Assembly (NCBI GenBank): GCA_964473245.1
Contig: CAYYOL010000026.1
Location: 1-31,961 of the forward strand
From: CAYZJV01 sp964473245
GTDB taxonomy: Bacteria > Spirochaetota > Spirochaetia > Sphaerochaetales > Sphaerochaetaceae
Direction: 5' to 3'
Length of the DNA: 31,961 nucleotides
Made by a program: the position numbers and the translations under genes. Each line of letters opens with the position of its first letter. Within the stretch, counting starts at the first letter, position 1. This document shows positions 1 through 6,913 of this stretch, piece by piece. The notes below the pieces were generated by a model. That model did not search any database. It had not been told where the DNA came from and saw nothing but the letters and a program-made list of their open reading frames with translations.

Positions 1-627
1 AGAATTTACGTATATTTAAAGAGTCTTGGATTTACCTATATGCAGTTCATTCCGATACTTGAAACGACAGACAACAAGTCGATGTCTATTGCAGATTATT
101 CTGTAACTGCAAAATCTTATGGACGTTTTCTCTGTGATCTTTTTGATCTATGGGTAGATGATTTTTCAGAAGGAAGACCGAGTACCGCTATTCGACAGTT
201 CGAGAACTATGCTGCAATATACATGGGGCATGAATCGCCCGAATGTACAGAACGAAAGCGATGTGGGGATTATCTGGTAGTGGAACATAATGGAGATATC
301 TTTTCCTGTGATTTTTTCGTTGATGATGCATGGCGACTGGGGGCAGTAAACGGAGATGCCTCATTAGAACAGATCCTTAATGGGAAGAGGCAGGCCCTTT
401 TCGGTGAACTGAAGACGAAGCTTGATAAGCGTTGTTTGCGATGTCCTTATCTTCAGTTCTGTTATGGAGGGTGCCCAAAGGATCGTCTGAGAAGCCCTTC
501 TTTCAGACGATTCAACCCATATTGTGAGTCAGTGAAGATGTTCTTCGGTTACGCTGACAATCGCTTCAGAGAATTGCTGCGCCGACAAGTTGCAAGAGCA
601 CCACGATCACTCCGGAACCGAGAATGA
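1..627 (+). CDS. Anaerobic sulfatase-maturating-type radical SAM/SPASM enzyme, 3' fragment
   Basis: This is the C-terminal 208 residues of a gene whose start lies before the window. The frame is open from base 1, and the residues before the first ATG at 40 read as part of the same protein, so that ATG is not the start. The visible part holds a SPASM domain with cysteines in the order C-x5-C-x14-C, then C-x2-C-x5-C-x3-C-x16-C, the pattern that binds two auxiliary [4Fe-4S] clusters in anaerobic sulfatase-maturating enzymes. These enzymes oxidise an active-site Cys or Ser of a sulfatase to formylglycine in the cytoplasm. The radical SAM CxxxCxxC core is outside the window, so family membership rests on the C-terminal half. 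The last 62 bases overlap the convergent transporter gene. A related SPASM peptide-modifying enzyme is the main alternative. Confidence 0.85.
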   Translation, partial: RIYVYLKSLGFTYMQFIPILETTDNKSMSIADYSVTAKSYGRFLCDLFDLWVDDFSEGRPSTAIRQFENYAAIYMGHESPECTERKRCGDYLVVEHNGDIFSCDFFVDDAWRLGAVNGDASLEQILNGKRQALFGELKTKLDKRCLRCPYLQFCYGGCPKDRLRSPSFRRFNPYCESVKMFFGYADNRFRELLRRQVARAPRSLRNRE

Positions 628-1144
628 CGAGAATGGGGTTGAGTTTGCGCATACGCATAACCACAAAACCCAGCACGAAGAATATGACGGCGAACCAGGA
701 GACCTCTTGGAACGATTCAGGGATCTTCGAATCTCCGAACAATGCGAGGAAGAGAATCGAAAGCCCTGCCGACGCAATGAGAGCCACGACCGCGGGTCTG
801 AGACCGTAGAGCATGCCCTGTATGACCGTGAGTTTTCGGTATCGGAAATAGAACCAGGCAAGGGACAACACGATCACCAGTGAAGGAATGACATTACCCA
901 CCGTTGCTACGATTGCTCCGGGGATTCCGAGTAATTGGGTTCCGACAAACGATGCAGCGTTCAAGGCAATGGGACCCGGAGTCATCTGGGAAATGGTCAC
1001 GACATCGGCAAACTCCTGAATGGTGAGCCACCCATGAACTGAAACTACTTGATGCTGAATGAGTGGGAGTGCCGCATAGCCACCACCAAAACTGAACAAT
1101 CCAATTTGAATGAAGCTCCAGAATAGTTGTAGGTACATCGTCAT
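566..1144 (-). CDS. CHR-family (chromate transporter) half-size protein, second of pair
   Basis: This 192-residue membrane protein is one CHR domain. It has the early FSFGGGYAALPL motif and the SQMTPGPIALN motif typical of ChrA, followed by several hydrophobic segments. Classical ChrA has two such domains in one chain, whereas short-chain CHR proteins occur as adjacent pairs, as here. The first ATG overlaps the TGA of the upstream CHR gene by four bases. A GGGAG sits only one base before that ATG but about eight before the in-frame ATG at 1138, so translation may start two codons later. The family is named for chromate export. Substrate cannot be read from the sequence, and the purine phosphorylase context raises the possibility of another anion. 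The 3' end overlaps the convergent radical SAM gene. Confidence 0.88.
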   Translation of the reverse strand: MTMYLQLFWSFIQIGLFSFGGGYAALPLIQHQVVSVHGWLTIQEFADVVTISQMTPGPIALNAASFVGTQLLGIPGAIVATVGNVIPSLVIVLSLAWFYFRYRKLTVIQGMLYGLRPAVVALIASAGLSILFLALFGDSKIPESFQEVSWFAVIFFVLGFVVMRMRKLNPILVILGSGVIVVLLQLVGAAIL

Positions 1145-1737
1145 ACTCCCTTCTGATTAGATCGGCGACTCCCCCAGTACGAAGATCCGAGAGTCACCCC
1201 TATGCCGATCAGGGCACAGGAGAGGATTATCAATATGATCGGTACCTCGAATACTACCGCAGCAATGAAAGCCACTCCCATGAGCATAATCGGAAGGATC
1301 TTCTTTGCCTTGAGGATGGTTCTGGCCATGCTGGTCACGGCATCGAGGATAACGATGGCGACCCCGATGCTCATCCCATAGAAAAGTGTCTTGATAATGG
1401 CATTGTCCTGTATCGCATGGTAGATGTAGCTGAAGATGGTGAGAATGATCAGGGGAGGAAGTACGGTACCGAGAAGGGTCATGAGAGCACCAGGCACTCC
1501 TGCGATCTTGTATCCAACCAGTATCGAGGTATTCACAGCGATGGGTCCGGGCGACGACTGGGCTATGGCGATCAGATCGAGCATCTCAGGTTCCTCGATC
1601 CAACCGAGTTTTTCCACGAAGGTTTTTCTCATGAGTGGGACGATCACATAGCCTCCACCTACGGTGAATGCGCTGAGTGTGAAGGTCTTGGTGAATAGCG
1701 TTCGAAATGTGTGTGCTTTTGTATGGTGTGTTGTCAC
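1141..1737 (-). CDS. CHR-family (chromate transporter) half-size protein, first of pair
   Basis: This is a second single-domain CHR protein of about 198 residues, with FTVGGGYVIVPLM near the N-terminus and SSPGPIAVNTSILVG, equivalent to the motifs in its partner. The two probably assemble as a heterodimer equal to one full-length ChrA. I chose the GTG at 1737 because GAGGG lies six bases upstream and this places the first conserved helix at the usual distance from the N-terminus. A TTG at 1761, overlapping the phosphorylase stop codon, would add eight residues but has no visible ribosome site. It is the middle gene of a phosphorylase-CHR-CHR operon with overlapping or near-overlapping ends. 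Transport of chromate or sulfate is a family-level assumption only. Confidence 0.85.
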   Translation of the reverse strand: MTTHHTKAHTFRTLFTKTFTLSAFTVGGGYVIVPLMRKTFVEKLGWIEEPEMLDLIAIAQSSPGPIAVNTSILVGYKIAGVPGALMTLLGTVLPPLIILTIFSYIYHAIQDNAIIKTLFYGMSIGVAIVILDAVTSMARTILKAKKILPIMLMGVAFIAAVVFEVPIILIILSCALIGIGVTLGSSYWGSRRSNQKGV

Positions 1738-1757
1738 TGGATCCCTCAAATATCTTC

Positions 1758-2480
1758 TCAATGGTGTTCTGATGCAACCGATAGGCCGACTCTGATCATA
1801 TCGTCCAACGACTGTTCTCGCTCTTTACTTGTCATTTCTCCCCCGGTGAAGGGAAGGTCGGAAACTGTGAGCAGACACAACGCTTCGACCTGAGCAGCTT
1901 GGGCAGTGAGATAGAGTGAAGCCGCCTCCATCTCTACCGCAAGCAGTCCTGCCCGTTTCCAAGGCTTCAGGTCTTCCGTGCCGTTCGGTGTGTAGAAGAG
2001 ATCGCTAGAGAGGATTGGACCGATCTTCAACGAGAGTCCGAAAGATTCGGCTGCCTGAGAAGCAGCAAGAAGCAGTTGAAACGATGCTGCAGGAACGATA
2101 GTTCCAGGAATATGCCACTGGCGATTATAGTCTGTATCGTAGCTTGCAGTGCTTGCACCGATAAGGTCGCCGAGTCGAAGCGAGTCCTGCAATGCACCTG
2201 CAGAGCCGATTCTGATCAGCCGTTTCACACCATAGCCGTGAATGAGTTCGTATGCATAGATCCCCATGGAAGGTCCTCCCATGCCCGTTCCCTGCACGGA
2301 TATCCGCTCTCCCTTGTATGTCCCGGTGAATCCCAGCATGCCCCTCACATTCGTGTAATGCACGACATGCTCAAGGTAGTTCTCGGCAATATACTTCGCT
2401 CGGAGTGGATCTCCTGGAAGTAGTATGCTCTCTGCAATGTCGCCATGCTTGGCGCTGTTGTGTGTCGTTGGTACCTGCAT
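1758..2480 (-). CDS. deoD: Purine nucleoside phosphorylase, DeoD type
   Basis: This 240-residue protein is the size of hexameric DeoD. It cleaves purine (deoxy)nucleosides with phosphate to base plus (deoxy)ribose-1-phosphate in the cytoplasm. Visible family landmarks are an N-terminal His (THNSA), LLPGDPLRA, the NVRGMLGFTGTY block, IRIGSAGA for phosphate and ribose contacts, DLFYTPNG carrying the Phe159-Tyr160 pair of E. coli numbering, the VEMEAA motif with the ribose-binding Met and Glu, and the catalytic Asp in TVSDLPF. The start is the ATG at 2480. The frame extends to 2516, but the extra residues look unrelated and GGGAGAG precedes 2480. It leads the CHR pair and is transcribed away from the nucleoside hydrolase. 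A second divergent copy lies at 4168. Confidence 0.93.
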   Translation of the reverse strand: MQVPTTHNSAKHGDIAESILLPGDPLRAKYIAENYLEHVVHYTNVRGMLGFTGTYKGERISVQGTGMGGPSMGIYAYELIHGYGVKRLIRIGSAGALQDSLRLGDLIGASTASYDTDYNRQWHIPGTIVPAASFQLLLAASQAAESFGLSLKIGPILSSDLFYTPNGTEDLKPWKRAGLLAVEMEAASLYLTAQAAQVEALCLLTVSDLPFTGGEMTSKEREQSLDDMIRVGLSVASEHH

Positions 2481-2514
2481 AATCTGCTTTTCTCTCCCTC
2501 TAGTGGTGCCCCAC

Positions 2515-2544
2515 ATCTTAGGTTCGACTTGCCTGTTAAGTCAA
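2515..2544 (-). promoter_or_regulatory. Putative promoter of the phosphorylase-CHR operon
   Basis: Read on the minus strand, TTGACT (2544-2539) and TAAGAT (2520-2515) are separated by 18 bases. Transcription would begin near 2508, about 28 bases before the phosphorylase ATG. The -35 box lies within a short dyad, GACTT-N7-AAGTC (2526-2542), shared with the divergent hydrolase gene. Assigned by eye from sigma-70-like hexamers. Confidence 0.45.
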
Positions 2545-2619
2545 GGATACCGATTGCCTAGAATGGCGCTCTTTGGCATACTGAAGTCGAATCACGACAG
2601 TGCGAGAGAGGAGAGGGTG

Positions 2620-3537
2620 ATGGCGGAGAAGATAATTCTAGATGTCGATACCGGACACGACGATATGGTTGCCATTCTTATGGCTTCAGGTTTGCAGGAG
2701 ATCGATCTGCTCGGATTGGTAGCTGTTGCAGGGAACCAGACACGAGAGAAGACGCTGACGAATACATTGAATGTGTGTGCACTGCTCGGTGAGCAGGCAC
2801 CTGTTTTCGCAGGGTGTGATCGCCCACTTCTCAGACAGCAGGTGATCGGTGGTGATATCCACGGAAAAAGCGGGCTCGATGGTCCGGTCTTCGCTCCCCA
2901 CAATCGTACCGTGGAAACACAGCACGGTGTGCAGTTCATCGTGGATATGGTACGAGCGCATCCACACGAGATCACACTGGTACCTACCGGGCCCCTGACC
3001 GATATCGCGCTCGCAATTCGCCTCGAACCGGCGTTGCCTGCATTGGTAAAACAGATAGTCCTCATGGGTGGTTCCATGGGGAAAGGTAACCGAACACCCC
3101 ATGCCGAATTCAACATATTCGCCGACCCAGAGGCTGCCGAAATCGTACTCTCCAGCGGTGCTCCGGTTGTAATGATGGGACTCGATGTCACCTTGCAGGT
3201 GCAGCTGAATCAGGAACGAGCCGAACACTACCGAAAGGTACAGACGAAGTCTGCTGGAATGTTCAACGCATCGATGGATTTCTACCGAGCAGCTTGTCGT
3301 GCACATGGAAGTGAATTCCCCGCAATGCACGACCCGTGTTGTATCGCCTACGTTGCAGATCCCAGCCTATTCACGATAGAACGACACGACATACGAGTCG
3401 AATTGCACGATCAGGAGACTTACGGCAAGACCATCGCCGGCCCTGCCAACGAGTATGGTGCAATCTCAGTGGGAGTCGGGGCAGATGTTGCCGGGTTCTG
3501 GAAACTGGTAGACAGGGCTTTCAGCACCCTTCCGTAG
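2620..3537 (+). CDS. Nucleoside hydrolase, inosine-uridine-preferring family
   Basis: This 305-residue enzyme hydrolyses the N-glycosidic bond of ribonucleosides to ribose and base in the cytoplasm. The diagnostic N-terminal Asp cluster is present as ILDVDTGHDDMVA, which builds the Ca2+ site and ribose pocket; TGPLTDIALA, VLMGGSMG and the EFNIFADPEAA block follow in the family order. I placed the start at the ATG at 2620, just after a purine-rich GGAGAGG. The frame runs back to 2425, but that stretch overlaps the divergent phosphorylase gene and has no family character. The gene sits between two purine phosphorylase loci, which suggests salvage of nucleosides brought in by the nearby importer. 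The motif is closer to GHDD than the usual DTDPGxDD, a variation known within the family. Base preference is not predictable. Confidence 0.92.
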   Translation: MAEKIILDVDTGHDDMVAILMASGLQEIDLLGLVAVAGNQTREKTLTNTLNVCALLGEQAPVFAGCDRPLLRQQVIGGDIHGKSGLDGPVFAPHNRTVETQHGVQFIVDMVRAHPHEITLVPTGPLTDIALAIRLEPALPALVKQIVLMGGSMGKGNRTPHAEFNIFADPEAAEIVLSSGAPVVMMGLDVTLQVQLNQERAEHYRKVQTKSAGMFNASMDFYRAACRAHGSEFPAMHDPCCIAYVADPSLFTIERHDIRVELHDQETYGKTIAGPANEYGAISVGVGADVAGFWKLVDRAFSTLP

Positions 3538-3540
3538 AGA

Positions 3541-4161
3541 TCAGTGATAGGTCGTTAGCGTATCGATCGAGGCTCTGATCTTCTCTCTTACCGGTTCATC
3601 GGGATAGCCGAAGGTAATGACGATAGCCGGTTGCCAGAGTGCGGTATCCAGGTCGATCGATAAAGCTATTTTCTCCGCATCGAACCCTTCGATGGCACAA
3701 CTCTGTATGCCGATGACCGCACCTGCTTGCATCATATTGGCAGCTGCTATATAGCATTGTGCTCGTGACCAGCAGTCGATTCTCCCGTGATCCTTGAGAA
3801 ATTGGTAGTACCCGATATAGTCGTCTACGAACTCCTGAAGTGTTCCCGGGAAACGTTCTCCCCGCTCACGTACGAACGGTCCGTGCGGATCGTATGATGC
3901 GGCGGTGCATGCAACAATCACCACCGTCATCGGCGCTGTTGCGACAGACTCTTGATCGAAACAGGCGTCTGTCATCGCTTTTCGAAGAGTCATATCAGTC
4001 ACTACATGAAAGTGCCATCCTTCCAATCCGAACGAAGTCGGACTGAGGCGACCCGCCTCGAGCAGATAGTCCATATCCTCCGAAGCGATCGGCTGGTTTC
4101 GGTAGCGCTTGCATGCAAAGCGGTCGTACATACTTTTCATGAACGATTCTCTAGGTGTCAT
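3541..4161 (-). CDS. Nitroreductase-family flavoprotein (NAD(P)H oxidoreductase)
   Basis: This 206-residue protein resembles NfsB/YdfN-type FMN-dependent nitroreductases, which usually act as dimers in the cytoplasm. Visible features are the N-terminal RFACKRYRNQPI segment that contacts FMN phosphate, the SPTSFGLEGWHFHVV block, and a C-terminal VITFGYPDE segment. The ATG at 4161 has AAGGA about ten bases upstream. It begins six bases after the second phosphorylase and is probably the last gene of the nucleoside import operon. It ends three bases before the convergent nucleoside hydrolase. Natural substrates of this family are rarely known. The operon position could mean reduction of a base or nucleoside-derived compound, but that is inference. 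Confidence 0.88.
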   Translation of the reverse strand: MTPRESFMKSMYDRFACKRYRNQPIASEDMDYLLEAGRLSPTSFGLEGWHFHVVTDMTLRKAMTDACFDQESVATAPMTVVIVACTAASYDPHGPFVRERGERFPGTLQEFVDDYIGYYQFLKDHGRIDCWSRAQCYIAAANMMQAGAVIGIQSCAIEGFDAEKIALSIDLDTALWQPAIVITFGYPDEPVREKIRASIDTLTTYH

Positions 4162-4167
4162 GGTGTT

Positions 4168-4890
4168 TTATCCTTGTTGTCGTGTTGCCAGCGTAAGAGC
4201 TATAGTGATCATGGGCGTTAGAGCGGTGAGGCGCTCATCATCTGCCAGAGCTCGACCAGTCACGCAGCAGTCGGTCATGGTCAGAAGTGAGAGTGCTTTT
4301 CGTTTCAGATACGCGGCTGTGCAGTAGAGTGCATACGTCTCCATATCCTGTGCCAACGCCCCCATATCTGCCCATGCTTTCCAACTCTCGGCACCGAGGG
4401 CGTTGTAAGCAGAGAACAGGTCGCTTGAGAACACCATACCTGCATGGAAACGGATATCGAACTCACGAGCAATAGAGACGGTCTGGTCGAACAGTGAGAA
4501 ATCTGCTACAGGACTCAATGTACCGGAGAGTGCATATTGATGAGCCCATGCACTATCGGTACTCGCTGTCATGGCAAGAATGACATCGCCAGGCAGTATC
4601 GCCTCCGAGAAACCTCCCGACGTGCCGATCCTGATAATCTGGCGAACAGCATATTCTGTGTACAACTCATACGCGTAGATACCCGAGGAGGGTCCCCCCA
4701 TCCCGCTCGCCATGACCGTGACAGGGCTCCCGTGATAGGTCCCGGTAAACCCGCGCATGCCGCGAACCGCTGTGATCTCCTTCGCTTCGGTCAGAAACTG
4801 GGCTGCAACCCACGCCGCACGATCGGGATCTCCAGGGAATAGGACAGTCTGTGCAACATCTTCTCGGCTCGCTCGGTTGTGGACAGTCAT
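4168..4890 (-). CDS. Divergent DeoD-type nucleoside phosphorylase (second copy)
   Basis: This 240-residue protein has the full DeoD framework: N-terminal His (TVHNRA), VLFPGDPDRA, AVRGMRGFTGTY, IRIGTSGG, SSDLF, DMETYALY carrying the ribose-binding Met and Glu, and an Asp in TMTDCCV. It differs from the copy at 1758. Tyr160 of E. coli numbering is replaced by Ser (DLFSAYN), the VEMEAA motif is QDMETY, and the SD after the last strand is TD. These positions line the base and ribose site, so the preferred nucleoside may differ. The start ATG overlaps the permease stop codon by one base (TGATG) and has GGGAG upstream, so it is translationally coupled to the importer. It probably phosphorolyses the imported nucleoside. 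A uridine or other nucleoside phosphorylase is the alternative. Confidence 0.88.
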   Translation of the reverse strand: MTVHNRASREDVAQTVLFPGDPDRAAWVAAQFLTEAKEITAVRGMRGFTGTYHGSPVTVMASGMGGPSSGIYAYELYTEYAVRQIIRIGTSGGFSEAILPGDVILAMTASTDSAWAHQYALSGTLSPVADFSLFDQTVSIAREFDIRFHAGMVFSSDLFSAYNALGAESWKAWADMGALAQDMETYALYCTAAYLKRKALSLLTMTDCCVTGRALADDERLTALTPMITIALTLATRQQG

Positions 4891-5798
4891 CAGGATGCTC
4901 CCTTTATGTACGGCTTTCCATTAGCCCGTGGAGCGTAGTTTTTACCACTGAACATAACCAACGCTACAAGAGTGACCACGTAGGGGAGGATATTGAACAC
5001 CTCGGTCGGTAAGACCCGTAGAGCCGGAAAGTTGTTGGCAATGATAGCAAACGCCTGGGCGGTACCAAACAGGAATGCCGCGAAGGCCACTCCCGCAGGT
5101 CTCCATCGGCCGAACGAAACAGCAGCAAGTGCAATGAACCCTCGACCATTGATGGTGTTCGATGTGTATTGAATTGTCTGAGTCAGGACGATGCACCCTC
5201 CGGCAAGACCAGCGAGAAGTCCGCTACTCAATACAGCAATATAGCGAATCTTCTTCACATTGATACCCACACTATCGGCAGCGTGCGGATGCTCTCCACA
5301 TGCGCGCAGATGCATACCGAAGGGGAGTTTATAGAGGACAAACCAAGCTATGGCGACTACAGCGAGGGCGATGTATGCTGTGGGATAGATACCTAATGCG
5401 TCGGTCTGCATTCCCATGCGGAACTCTCTCGTTCTATCTGCTCTGAACAGGATCTGTGCCGCAAAAATGGTCACGCCATCTGCTAGCAAGTTGATACCGG
5501 TTCCGCTAATCGTCTGGTCTGCATTCAAATTGATTGCAGCCACTGCGTGGATAGCTGAGAATGTTGCACCGATGAGTGCGCCGATCCCGAGTGACAACCA
5601 GATCGATGGCATACCGACACCTGCAGCCTCCATGAGCACATGGGCCGATGCCGCAGCACAAGCTCCGATACCCATAAGACCTTCCAGTGCGATATTCACC
5701 ACACCGGATTTTTCACAGATCATACCACCAATGGCGGTTATGAGAATCGGCGAGACAATCATCAGGATCGAGGGGATCATTCCAATAAGTGTGCTCAT
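4890..5798 (-). CDS. Nucleoside ABC transporter permease, second subunit (YufQ/NupQ type)
   Basis: This 302-residue integral membrane protein is rich in hydrophobic segments and belongs to the BPD_transp_2 permease family. It has the EKSGVVNIALEG motif near residue 30, which marks the YufP/YufQ-like permeases of BMP-type nucleoside importers. The ATG at 5798 is chosen because AAGGAGGTG lies just upstream and the ATG overlaps the stop of the preceding permease (ATGA). The frame extends to 5840, but that would overlap the upstream gene without a ribosome site. It forms the membrane channel with the permease at 5795 and is energised by the ATPase at 6910. Substrate is most likely purine nucleosides, judged from the binding protein family and the downstream phosphorylase. 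Confidence 0.92.
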   Translation of the reverse strand: MSTLIGMIPSILMIVSPILITAIGGMICEKSGVVNIALEGLMGIGACAAASAHVLMEAAGVGMPSIWLSLGIGALIGATFSAIHAVAAINLNADQTISGTGINLLADGVTIFAAQILFRADRTREFRMGMQTDALGIYPTAYIALAVVAIAWFVLYKLPFGMHLRACGEHPHAADSVGINVKKIRYIAVLSSGLLAGLAGGCIVLTQTIQYTSNTINGRGFIALAAVSFGRWRPAGVAFAAFLFGTAQAFAIIANNFPALRVLPTEVFNILPYVVTLVALVMFSGKNYAPRANGKPYIKGAS

Positions 5799-6913
5799 TT
5801 TTTCAACACCTCCTTCTGCAACTGCCTCTTGCTCCGCCATGCGAAGTACAGAGCGATTGCCGCTCTCAGAGCGATAAATACAACGATAAGGCCCTGTATG
5901 ATGAAGGTGATCTCCTTCGGTATCTGTTTACTTTGCATGAGTGCCTGCGAGTTCTTCAGCAGCCCGAAGAGTGCGCCAGCAAGCATGGTCCCTAGAGCGG
6001 TGTTGTTACCGACAAGCGCGACTGCGATTCCGTTGAATCCGTAGTTGTCCATTCCTGAAAGGACTCTCCCGTAACGGAACGACCCAAGAGCCACGATACC
6101 GCCTGCCAGTCCCGCGAAGGCTCCAGCGATCGCCATGGAGATGGCAATGCTCTTTACCACCGGGATCCCGCTACATCGTGCAGCTTCGCGATTGAAACCG
6201 GTCGCACGAAGACCGAACCCGAGGTTCGTCTTCTCCATGATGAACCAGTAGACGACTACCGCTATGATCATGAGGAAGAATCCGTTGTTCAACATGGAGT
6301 TGTTCGTGATAGTACGGAAGAAGGGGTTGTTGAGCAGGGCTGTGTCGGGGTAGTTCGCCGTCTTATACGTTGTGGCTCCGGGAAGTTGGAGGCTTATGAT
6401 GCGTGAGAGATAGAGAGCCACATAGTTGAGCATGATGGTGGACACGACCTCAGACACCTCGAACTTGGCTTTCAGGATTCCGACTATCCCTCCCCAGAAT
6501 GCCCCTACGACCATGGCTCCTGTGATAGCCAGTATCCAGTGCAGCCCGGTCACCGCAGGTCCGAGCAGCCCGATGATCTGAGCTACCGTCATGCCCATGA
6601 TGTACTGGCCTTCACCTCCGATATTGAACAACCCGGCCCGTGCAGCGAACGCCATGGAAAAGCCACAGAGGATGAATGGAACCGAATAGTTCAATGTCTC
6701 ACCGATATAGCGGACGTTCATCCTCCCATTGTCGATATTGTACCCACTGAGAGCTTGTAGAATCGCCTTGTACATATTCAGAGGATTTCTGCCGACCATT
6801 CCCACCAGAATGGTTCCCACGAGGAAGCCTAATAGCACGACCAGAACCGATACGGCCCCGTCCGACCCCAGGATTCTCGTAGCCAGCGTCTCCTTCTTCA
6901 AGTTGGTGCTCAT
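5795..6913 (-). CDS. Nucleoside ABC transporter permease, first subunit (YufP/NupP type)
   Basis: This 372-residue multi-spanning protein is the longer of the two permeases. It carries a cytoplasmic N-terminus, a first hydrophobic helix around residues 20-42, and the AGLFNIGGEGQYIMG motif characteristic of these permeases (equivalent to SGVVNIALEG in its partner). A loop with the conserved GFNREAARCSGI segment, the likely coupling helix that contacts the ATPase, is also visible. The ATG at 6913 overlaps the ATPase stop by four bases and has GGAGG upstream; the 3' end overlaps the next permease by four bases. All of this indicates one translationally coupled transporter operon in the inner membrane. 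Confidence 0.93.
   Translation of the reverse strand: MSTNLKKETLATRILGSDGAVSVLVVLLGFLVGTILVGMVGRNPLNMYKAILQALSGYNIDNGRMNVRYIGETLNYSVPFILCGFSMAFAARAGLFNIGGEGQYIMGMTVAQIIGLLGPAVTGLHWILAITGAMVVGAFWGGIVGILKAKFEVSEVVSTIMLNYVALYLSRIISLQLPGATTYKTANYPDTALLNNPFFRTITNNSMLNNGFFLMIIAVVVYWFIMEKTNLGFGLRATGFNREAARCSGIPVVKSIAISMAIAGAFAGLAGGIVALGSFRYGRVLSGMDNYGFNGIAVALVGNNTALGTMLAGALFGLLKNSQALMQSKQIPKEITFIIQGLIVVFIALRAAIALYFAWRSKRQLQKEVLKK

Noticed and set aside
590..883. Plus-strand frame of 97 codons, His- and Glu-rich
   Set aside because: It is antisense to the CHR gene, and its composition reflects the reverse of membrane-helix codons.
2425..2619. N-terminal extension of the nucleoside hydrolase
   Set aside because: The extra 65 codons overlap the divergent phosphorylase and its promoter, and a good ribosome site marks 2620.
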